From contig NZ_FQYU01000001.1 in the NCBI RefSeq assembly GCF_900141855.1, positions 593,402-657,401 of the forward strand: 64,000 bases of DNA. The letters are read 5' to 3'. Both the position numbers and the translations under genes were made by a program. This document shows, in pieces, positions 57,891 through 64,000 of this stretch; positions within the stretch are counted from its first letter, which is position 1, and each line of letters opens with the position of its first letter. The notes below the pieces were generated by a model that was not told the origin of the DNA, made no database searches, and was given only the letters and a program-made list of their open reading frames with translations. The stretch is from Pseudozobellia thermophila. GTDB taxonomy: Bacteria; Bacteroidota; Bacteroidia; Flavobacteriales; Flavobacteriaceae.

Positions 57891-59105
57891 ATGTTAGATA
57901 TAAAAAAAATAAGGGGAGATTTCCCCATATTAAACCGGGAGGTAAACGGGAAACCTTTGGTGTACCTTGACAACGCGGCCACTTCCCAAACCCCTAAACA
58001 GGTAATCGATGCCATTGTAGATTATTATGAAAACTACAATGCCAATATTCACCGTGGGGTGCATGCGCTTTCGCAAGAGGCGACCGATAAGTACGAGCAG
58101 GCCAGGATCAAGATCCAAAAGCATTTTAACGCGGCCAAGTCCCATGAAATCATATTTACTTCGGGTACGACCCACGGTATCAACCTAGTGGCCAGCGGAT
58201 TTACTTCCTTGTTGAAGGCTGGGGACGAGATTGTGGTGTCGGCCATGGAGCACCACTCCAATATCGTACCGTGGCAGATGTTGTGCGAGCGTACCGGGGC
58301 GGTACTTAAGGTCATACCCATGAACGACGAGGGCGAGCTGGTGATGCAGCAGTACGACCAATTGTTGTCCGACCGTACCCAACTGGTTTTTTGTAACCAT
58401 GTTTCCAATGCCTTGGGTACCGTCAACCCCATTGCCGAAATCATCGAAAAGGCGCACAAGCTAGGGGCCGCCGTACTTGTAGACGGCGCACAGGCCGCTC
58501 CCCATATCAAGGCCGATGTGCAGGCGTTGGACGTTGATTTTTATACCGTATCGGCCCATAAGATGTGTGGTCCTACGGGAGTTGGCATGCTCTACGGAAA
58601 GGAAGAATGGCTGAATAAGTTACCGCCCTATCAAGGCGGGGGCGAAATGATCGCCGAGGTTACCTTCGAAAAGACGACCTATGCCGATTTGCCCCATAAG
58701 TTTGAAGCGGGTACCCCCAATATCTGTGGGGGAATAGCCTTTGGGGCCGCACTTGCTTATATGAATGCCATTAGCTTTGATCAAATTGCCGAATATGAAC
58801 ACGATTTGCTCGAATACGCCACCCAAGAACTTCTAAAAGTAGAGGGACTCAGAATTTACGGCACCGCAAAAAAGAAGACCTCCGTTATTTCCTTCAATAT
58901 CGAAGGTGTCCATCCGTACGATATCGGGACGATTTTGGATAAATTGGGCATTGCCGTCAGAACGGGCCACCACTGCGCCCAGCCGATAATGGACTTTTAC
59001 GGTATTCCCGGAACGGTAAGGGCCAGCTTTAGCTTTTATAACACCAAAGACGAAGTCGATGTGCTGGTCGAGGGGGTGAAACGCGCAAGAAATATGCTGC
59101 TTTGA
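57891..59105 (+). CDS. sufS: Cysteine desulfurase SufS
   Basis: 404 residues, PLP fold type I. PLP lysine K224 (SAHKMCGPTG) and catalytic C362 (RTGHHCAQP). It removes sulfur from cysteine for cluster assembly. It has its own promoter and palindrome, so it may be regulated apart from sufBCD. Confidence 0.97.
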   Translation: MLDIKKIRGDFPILNREVNGKPLVYLDNAATSQTPKQVIDAIVDYYENYNANIHRGVHALSQEATDKYEQARIKIQKHFNAAKSHEIIFTSGTTHGINLVASGFTSLLKAGDEIVVSAMEHHSNIVPWQMLCERTGAVLKVIPMNDEGELVMQQYDQLLSDRTQLVFCNHVSNALGTVNPIAEIIEKAHKLGAAVLVDGAQAAPHIKADVQALDVDFYTVSAHKMCGPTGVGMLYGKEEWLNKLPPYQGGGEMIAEVTFEKTTYADLPHKFEAGTPNICGGIAFGAALAYMNAISFDQIAEYEHDLLEYATQELLKVEGLRIYGTAKKKTSVISFNIEGVHPYDIGTILDKLGIAVRTGHHCAQPIMDFYGIPGTVRASFSFYNTKDEVDVLVEGVKRARNMLL

Positions 59106-59116
59106 ATCCGTCGGCC

Positions 59117-59124
59117 TATCTTTG
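59117..59124 (+). promoter_or_regulatory. -7 element before sufE
   Basis: TATCTTTG, exact TAnnTTTG match, 47 bases before the sufE ATG. Confidence 0.45.
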
Positions 59125-59171
59125 CACCAAAGAATTGATAAGCATCGAGACTTGTCGTATTTTTACAAAAA

Positions 59172-59603
59172 ATGGATACCATGGGTATTAAGGAAATACA
59201 GGAAGAGATCGTCGACGAATTTTCGATGTTCGACGATTGGATGCAGCGCTACGAATATATGATCGAGCTAGGCAAATCCCTTCCGTTGATAGATGAAAAA
59301 TACAAGACCGACGACAACATCATCAAAGGCTGTCAGAGCAAGGTATGGGTACATGCCGAACTGGATGGCGATAGACTGGTCTTTACGGCCGACAGCGATG
59401 CAATTATAACAAAAGGTATAATTGCTATCCTGATCCGGGCATTTAGCAATCAAAAACCACAGGATATTATTGATGCCGATACCGATTTCATTGACGAAAT
59501 CGGTCTAAAGGAGCACCTTTCACCGACCCGTGCCAACGGTCTGGTAAGCATGATCAAGCAATTAAAGCTGTATGCGGTGGCCTATCAAACACAGTTAAAC
59601 TAA
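59172..59603 (+). CDS. sufE: Sulfur acceptor SufE
   Basis: 143 residues. The acceptor C54 lies in IIKGCQSKVWV, the hallmark of SufE. It takes persulfide from SufS and passes it to SufB. It lies 66 bases after sufS. Confidence 0.95.
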   Translation: MDTMGIKEIQEEIVDEFSMFDDWMQRYEYMIELGKSLPLIDEKYKTDDNIIKGCQSKVWVHAELDGDRLVFTADSDAIITKGIIAILIRAFSNQKPQDIIDADTDFIDEIGLKEHLSPTRANGLVSMIKQLKLYAVAYQTQLN

Positions 59604-59660
59604 TACAGGGTCGACCCGAAGCGGAGAGCAAGCGGCTGGACCCTATAAAAACAAAAGACA

Positions 59661-59993
59661 ATGAGCGACGAAATAACTACCATTGACGCCAGCGAATTGG
59701 GCGAAAAAATCGTCAAAGTACTAAAGACGATATACGACCCCGAAATTCCCGTAGACATTTATGAACTTGGGCTCATATACGATGTGTTGGTCAACGAAGA
59801 CAACGAGGTGCGTATACTGATGACCCTAACCTCGCCCAACTGCCCTGTTGCCGAGTCCTTGCCCGTAGAGGTAGAGGAAAAAGTGAAGTCCTTGGATATG
59901 GTCAAGGATGCCGAGGTCGAAATAACTTTTGACCCGCCTTGGACGCAGGATTTAATGAGCGAAGAGGCCAAATTGGAACTCGGCCTGCTCTAA
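59661..59993 (+). CDS. SUF-associated DUF59 (MIP18-like) protein
   Basis: 110 residues of the DUF59/PaaD family, with YDPEIPVDIYELGLIYD and MTLTSPNCPVAESLP, including the conserved Cys. SufT-like proteins aid cluster maturation. Operon position after sufE. Confidence 0.9.
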   Translation: MSDEITTIDASELGEKIVKVLKTIYDPEIPVDIYELGLIYDVLVNEDNEVRILMTLTSPNCPVAESLPVEVEEKVKSLDMVKDAEVEITFDPPWTQDLMSEEAKLELGLL

Positions 59994-60019
59994 AAGAACC
60001 TTTTTAAGATATACTAGCC

Positions 60020-60550
60020 ATGGAGCCATCCAAAATGCCGGAAAATAGCGGGCCTATCGTTAATAGGGTCGCCCAGAGCAAACTGCTTACCTTCGACCTT
60101 GAGGACTACTATCAGGAGGGCAGCCGAGTCTTGTTCGATATCTCCGAATGGCTGTACGAAGGCATTATCCTAAGGGAAAAGGAATTCAGGGCCGCTGCCG
60201 AGGCCCACGATTGGACACGGTACCAAGATGCCTACGTGGCCCTTCATTGTGCTACCGATGCCATCGTACCGGGCTGGGCCTATATGCTCTTGACCGTAAA
60301 ACTATCACCCTATGCGAAAAGAGTGGTGCAAGGTGATCTCGAGATGTTGGAAACTTCCTTATACCAATCGGTACTTGAAAACCTGGACCTTTCGGCCTAT
60401 CAAGATAAGCCGGTTATCGTAAAAGGCTGTAGCAAAAAACCCGTTCCCCCCAATGCTTATTTGTTGATAACTGGTAGGTTACAGAGGGTGGCAAGGTCGG
60501 TAATGTACGGTGAAGCGTGCTCTTCCGTGCCTTTGTTCAAAAGAAAATAA
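60020..60550 (+). CDS. DUF2480 family protein
   Basis: 176 residues, no signal peptide. Conserved segments seen here include the IVNRVAQSKLLTFDLEDYY start and KPVIVKGCSKKPVPPNAY. Function unknown. The family is commonly placed after suf genes in Bacteroidota, so a role in cluster handling is plausible. Confidence 0.85.
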   Translation: MEPSKMPENSGPIVNRVAQSKLLTFDLEDYYQEGSRVLFDISEWLYEGIILREKEFRAAAEAHDWTRYQDAYVALHCATDAIVPGWAYMLLTVKLSPYAKRVVQGDLEMLETSLYQSVLENLDLSAYQDKPVIVKGCSKKPVPPNAYLLITGRLQRVARSVMYGEACSSVPLFKRK

Positions 60551-60562
60551 TCGTTGATAAAC

Positions 60563-60594
60563 TTGTTTATTAAATGTTAGCATCGTTAACTTTG
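60563..60594 (+). promoter_or_regulatory. Promoter of DUF3078 gene
   Basis: TTG (60563-60565) then TAACTTTG (60587-60594) with 21 bases between; a good Bacteroidota promoter. It suggests the outer-membrane gene is expressed independently of suf. Confidence 0.65.
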
Positions 60595-60629
60595 CCGTTG
60601 ATAAACACTTATTCACTAACATTAACATT

Positions 60630-61562
60630 ATGAAACGATTAGTAATTTCTTGCCTTGCAACGCTCGCTTTTTCCGCAGGTTTTGCACAAACAATTGACGA
60701 ACTTAAAGCCGAGCAAGCGGCAAAAAAAGACTCAATCAACGCCATTCAAGGTAGGGTAGATGCCCTGCAATCGCAAATTGACGCATTTCCCGGGTGGAAA
60801 ATAGGCGCCTTCGGTACCATTGGTGCCAACCTATCGAAATTCAATAACTGGTATTCGCAAGGAACACCGAACAATTCTTCCGGAAATATAGGGGTTACCG
60901 TAAACGCCTACGCCAATTTGGACAAGGAAAAATTCTTCTGGAAGAACTCCGCCAACATCAACCTGCAATGGGTCAAATTGGACGATAAGGACGATCCTAC
61001 CGACAACGAGGGATTCGACGGAACTACCGATGTTTTTAATATCGTGTCCCTTTACGGTTATAAGCTGAACAAAAACTTTGCGATTTCGGCCTTGGGCGAA
61101 TACCGAACCTCGATCATCAATAACTTTAACGATCCTGGTTACTTGGATCTTGGTGTGGGTGCAACATGGACCCCGATTGCCGATATGGTAGTGGTGATCC
61201 ACCCATTGAACTACAACTTTGTGTTCGCCGACAATGATGCGGCCTATGAGTCTTCGGCAGGTGCCAAGATCGTGGTCGACTATACCAAGAAAATCGGTGC
61301 GATCAATTTTAAGACCAATTTCTCGACCTTTCAGAGCTATGAAGACGGTGATTTGTCCAACTGGACATGGATCAACTCCTTTGGTTACACCCTATGGAAG
61401 GGGATAGGCCTTGGTTTTGAATTCGGATTGAGAAGCAACAAACAAGAGGCCCTTGGCAATGCCTTGGCGCAGACTCCCGTTCCGACCCCGACCCCAACCT
61501 TGGGCAACATCGATAACGATCTACAGAGTTATTACCTCTTTGGTCTGAACTACTCGTTCTAA
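60630..61562 (+). CDS. DUF3078 outer-membrane protein
   Basis: 310 residues with signal peptide (MKRLVISCLATLAFSAGFAQ), a short helical coil and a beta-barrel-like body ending in Phe (LFGLNYSF). DUF3078 proteins are thought to be outer-membrane barrels; function unknown. It has its own promoter and terminator. Confidence 0.85.
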   Translation: MKRLVISCLATLAFSAGFAQTIDELKAEQAAKKDSINAIQGRVDALQSQIDAFPGWKIGAFGTIGANLSKFNNWYSQGTPNNSSGNIGVTVNAYANLDKEKFFWKNSANINLQWVKLDDKDDPTDNEGFDGTTDVFNIVSLYGYKLNKNFAISALGEYRTSIINNFNDPGYLDLGVGATWTPIADMVVVIHPLNYNFVFADNDAAYESSAGAKIVVDYTKKIGAINFKTNFSTFQSYEDGDLSNWTWINSFGYTLWKGIGLGFEFGLRSNKQEALGNALAQTPVPTPTPTLGNIDNDLQSYYLFGLNYSF

Positions 61563-61592
61563 CACGAAAGAACCTTAGATCCGTATAAAATA

Positions 61593-61624
61593 AAATGCCC
61601 CGGCCATTTTGGTCGGGGCATTTG
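61593..61624 (+). terminator. Intrinsic terminator after DUF3078 gene
   Basis: AAATGCCCC-GGCC pairs with GG-CGGGGCATTT, then TTTGTTTG; a strong GC-rich stem. Confidence 0.85.
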
Positions 61625-61869
61625 TTTGTTAAGTAGGATGCTTTAATTTGGTACAGTTAATAAAAAAATCAAACTAAGCGGTTAAGTCGTAGCGATTTGG
61701 GTCGTAACACTAAATTTCAAATACAAAGCTAATGTACCCGACACTCGCCGAATTGCGAAAATTTTGTTGCGAAGGCCTCCATATTTGTGGTGAAATACGT
61801 TAAAATGCCTTTTTTTTCGACGAACGGACACAATAAAGGCTTTTTCCGCGATTTGGGTGGCAAGCCTAC

Positions 61870-62009
61870 AAAAAAAGACCCTTCATTTGAAGGGTCTTTT
61901 TTTAAGTAGGTATTGGTAAGGTTAAGCTTTGTAGGTAAATTTCCGATCTGGGGATCGTAAGCTTTTCGGTCAAGTTCAAGGAGCGATTTGGGAATCAATT
62001 CTCTCACTT
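61870..62009 (-). ncRNA. Candidate small RNA B
   Basis: Runs from after module B to a terminator (GACCCTTCA / TGAAGGGTC with flanking A and T tracts, 61870-61903). It shares CCCAAATCG, GAACTTGACCGAAA, ACCTACAAAGCTTA and ACCTACTTAAAAAAA with RNA A. No ORF is conserved between the two. Confidence 0.55.
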
Positions 62010-62097
62010 AATTACACTGTAAATCTACGCCACTCCTTTGAGATTGCTAAATAATTGTTGTGAACCGCGCCCCTGTTGTTGTGAAAAATATGAACGG
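62010..62097 (-). promoter_or_regulatory. Copy B of TTCACAACA module
   Basis: On the minus strand TTCACAACA at 62077-62085 and 62056-62064, then TTTACAGTGTAATT at 62010-62023. Spacing is the same as in copies A and C. Confidence 0.7.
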
Positions 62098-62140
62098 TTT
62101 TGTTTCTTCGACGAATGGTGGCTTCGAATGCCAACCGGGG

Positions 62141-63352
62141 TTAGTATTCATCCAAATGCTCGGGGTATAGAAAGTTGTTGTACGGAAACCGCGTCACGTG
62201 GATATCGCGTACCTCGTCGTATACCCGCTTTCGGAACTCGTCGAGGTTCTGTTTGTTGAGTGCCGATATAAAAATGGCCTTATCCCCCACCCTTTGCATC
62301 CAGGTGCGTTTCCATTCCTCAATCGTAAAATGCCTTTCCGTTTTTTCGGTCACCAGATCGTCCGAATCGATTACCTCGTGCCGGTACTGGTCGATCTTAT
62401 TGAAGACCATAATGGTGTTCTTGTCGGAACAGCCAATTTCGTGCAAGATTTTGTTGACCGAGTCAATGTGCTCTTCAAACTGCGGGTGCGAAATATCCAC
62501 CACGTGCAATAGCAAATCCGCCTCGCGCACTTCGTCCAGGGTACTTTTAAAGCTCTCCACGAGCTGCGTGGGCAGTTTACGGATAAATCCTACCGTGTCG
62601 CTCAAAAGAAAGGGGAGATTGCCTATGACGACTTTTCTGACCGTGGTGTCGAGCGTCGCAAAAAGCTTGTTTTCGGCAAAGACCTCGCTTTTACTGATTA
62701 CGTTCATCAAGGTCGATTTGCCCACATTGGTATATCCGACCAAGGCCACCCGGACCAGTGCCCCGCGATTGCCCCGCTGGGTTTCCATCTGCCGGTCGAT
62801 TTTTTCAAGCTTCTTTTTGAGCAAGGAAATCCGGTCGCGTACAATACGCCTATCCGTCTCGATTTCGGTTTCACCCGGTCCGCGCATACCGATACCCCCT
62901 CTTTGGCGCTCCAAGTGCGTCCATAGTCCCGTTAACCGGGGCAAAAGGTATTCGTACTGGGCCAGCTCCACCTGGGTACGGGCGTAGCTGGTCTGTGCGC
63001 GCTGCGCGAAAATGTCGAGTATAAGGCTGGTACGGTCTACGATCTTGCAGCGCAGCAGCTTCTCTATGTTGCGCTGCTGGGCAGGGGTAAGTTCGTCGTC
63101 AAAGATTACCGACCCTATGTCGTTGGCCTTGACAAAAGCCTGGACCTCTTCCATTTTACCGCTTCCTATAAGCGTTTTGGGATTGGGAACGTCCATGCGT
63201 TGTACAAATCGTTTGACCACCTCTCCCCCTGCCGTATAGGTCAAAAACTCAAGTTCGTCAAGAAATTCGCTGACCTTTTCCTCGTTCTGTTCACGATTGA
63301 TGACACCGATCAAAACGGCCTTTTCGTGCTCTATGCTATTCTTTTCTATCAT
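62141..63352 (-). CDS. hflX: GTPase HflX
   Basis: Start set at ATG 63352 (MIEKNSIEHEK); an in-frame TTG at 63370 is less likely. 403 residues: HflX N-terminal domain with GSGKMEEVQAFV and the basic helix region, then a GTPase domain with G1 GYTNVGKST, G3 DTVGF and G4 NKID. It binds the 50S subunit and rescues or splits stalled ribosomes. Divergent from the next gene. Confidence 0.95.
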   Translation of the reverse strand: MIEKNSIEHEKAVLIGVINREQNEEKVSEFLDELEFLTYTAGGEVVKRFVQRMDVPNPKTLIGSGKMEEVQAFVKANDIGSVIFDDELTPAQQRNIEKLLRCKIVDRTSLILDIFAQRAQTSYARTQVELAQYEYLLPRLTGLWTHLERQRGGIGMRGPGETEIETDRRIVRDRISLLKKKLEKIDRQMETQRGNRGALVRVALVGYTNVGKSTLMNVISKSEVFAENKLFATLDTTVRKVVIGNLPFLLSDTVGFIRKLPTQLVESFKSTLDEVREADLLLHVVDISHPQFEEHIDSVNKILHEIGCSDKNTIMVFNKIDQYRHEVIDSDDLVTEKTERHFTIEEWKRTWMQRVGDKAIFISALNKQNLDEFRKRVYDEVRDIHVTRFPYNNFLYPEHLDEY

Positions 63353-63367
63353 ATAGGTTGTAAATTG

Positions 63368-63375
63368 CAAATTTA
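63368..63375 (-). promoter_or_regulatory. -7 element for hflX
   Basis: Minus-strand TAAATTTG, exact TAnnTTTG match, 15 bases from the hflX ATG. Confidence 0.5.
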
Positions 63376-63429
63376 ATCAATACTGGCCGACCTATTTGAG
63401 CAATAATAGTGGCCCAAAACGTAAAAACC

Positions 63430-64000
63430 ATGATTTTTTCGTTCTTAAAAAAGAAAAAAAAGCAAAACCGCCTAAATACCGTTGCATTTTATAACCTTGA
63501 AAACTTGTTCGATACCACCAACGACATCCATACCCTTGATGATGATTTTACGCCCAAGGGCTCTAAAAGGTGGACACCCAAGCGTTACAAAAGCAAATTG
63601 GACAAACTGGCCAAGACGGTATCGCGGTTGGGCCAGGGCGAAACCGGTGCGCCTCCTGTAATCGTCGGGGTGGCCGAAGTGGAGAACAAGAAAGTGGTAC
63701 AAGACCTGCTCGCCTGTAATCCCTTGGACAAGATCGACTACGATTGTGTCCATTACGATTCTCCCGATGAACGGGGTATCGATTGTGCGCTGATTTATCA
63801 CCGTAAACATTTTAAGGTAGAACACTCGGAACCGATCAATGTAATGGTCTATCAGGAGGACGGTACCCGCGACACGACCCGCGATATCCTATACGTAAGG
63901 GGTACGTTGAACAAGGAAAAGGTGCACCTTTTTGTAAACCATTGGCCGTCTCGAAGGGACGGAGATGTGCAGACCGAATCGAAGCGCTTGAAGGCGGCCG
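63430..64000 (+). CDS. Endonuclease/exonuclease/phosphatase family protein, 3' end outside window
   Basis: Starts at ATG 63430 (MIFSFLKKKKKQN) and is still open at the window edge, 190 codons visible. The first motif of the EEP fold is FYNLENLFDT, followed by VGVAEVENKKVV with the metal-binding Glu, DERGIDCALIY and VNHWPSRR. It probably hydrolyses phosphodiesters or phosphomonoesters; the substrate cannot be read from this part. Confidence 0.88.
   Translation, partial: MIFSFLKKKKKQNRLNTVAFYNLENLFDTTNDIHTLDDDFTPKGSKRWTPKRYKSKLDKLAKTVSRLGQGETGAPPVIVGVAEVENKKVVQDLLACNPLDKIDYDCVHYDSPDERGIDCALIYHRKHFKVEHSEPINVMVYQEDGTRDTTRDILYVRGTLNKEKVHLFVNHWPSRRDGDVQTESKRLKAA

Larger units (their letters stand above)
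61563..62140. other. 578-base region with terminator, small RNA B and module B
   Basis: Contains the DUF3078 terminator, then RNA B and module B on the minus strand (see separate entries). The 61627-61869 part is AT-rich with no ORF of note. A minus-strand frame (61729-62007) starts with GTG and runs through the RNA B terminator, so it is not a gene. Confidence 0.55.

Noticed and set aside
61729-62007. 92-codon minus-strand frame across RNA B
   Set aside because: It begins with GTG and reads through the RNA B terminator; the matching region of RNA A has a stop after a few codons.

Overview
The window is a densely packed chromosomal segment from a member of the Bacteroidota, most likely a marine Flavobacteriaceae. 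Lineage evidence: a gldH gliding lipoprotein gene behind ricT; families mostly confined to this phylum (DUF4292, DUF2480, DUF3078, the CCDC81-type HU plus SPOR protein); a complete SUF operon in the flavobacterial order; lipoproteins with SC-type lipoboxes; and many copies of the Bacteroidota promoter element TAnnTTTG just upstream of genes, twice with a well placed TTTG at -33. GC is moderate (high 40s by eye). I see no tRNA or rRNA gene, CRISPR array, insertion sequence, integrase or prophage.

Layout. 1-4.7 kb: envelope block (flippase end, dut, TPR protein, DUF4292 lipoprotein, degenerate EnvC-like M23 protein). 4.9-11.5 kb: aldo/keto reductase, acyl-CoA thioesterase, HU-CCDC81/SPOR protein, dprA, M28 peptidase, trpS, plsC. 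11.6-14 kb: katG behind a strong inverted repeat. 14-16.7 kb: minus-strand operon of lipoprotein, ECF sigma factor and a candidate membrane-spanning anti-sigma/beta-barrel protein; then recA. 18-21 kb: a short orphan transcript with the same ECF-type promoter as that operon, then a U32 tRNA hydroxylase (trhP-like), a ferredoxin and trhO. 21-28 kb: MFS transporter, ricT, gldH, PBP1A, scoAB. 28-37 kb: GNAT, aminotransferase, ThuA protein, DUF2721, GAF-AraC regulator, two collagen-like lipoproteins and a third lipoprotein, aspartoacylase-like protein and RimK-like ligase. 37.6-42.3 kb: sdhCAB, vsr, DJ-1/PfpI protein. 42.7-53.5 kb: sortilin/BNR protein, pepP, exoIII, aqpZ, brnQ, thiL, GT90. 53.7-61.6 kb: suf operon with DUF2480 and DUF3078 genes. 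62-64 kb: hflX and the start of an endonuclease/exonuclease/phosphatase gene.

Most genes are housekeeping, so the novelty is mainly between them. (1) Three intergenic loci (28.0, 42.5 and 62.1 kb) carry the same module: the 9-mer TTCACAACA twice, 12 bp apart, followed 32 bp later by a TTTA-starting block. Each heads a short transcript ending in an intrinsic terminator; two look non-coding and related to each other, and the third holds a 33-codon ORF. (2) ACGCAACC-N15-CATCT occurs twice, before the sigma operon and before an orphan transcript across recA, so the sigma factor probably drives both. (3) trhP-like, ferredoxin and trhO genes sit together, uniting the prephenate- and oxygen-dependent routes to 5-hydroxyuridine in tRNA. 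(4) The ECF-linked protein joins an N-terminal cytoplasmic segment, one membrane helix, a disordered linker and a C-terminal outer-membrane barrel. Smaller points are palindromes at katG and sufS and a nested hairpin RNA near 51.05 kb. All calls rest on reading the sequence by eye; no database search was run.
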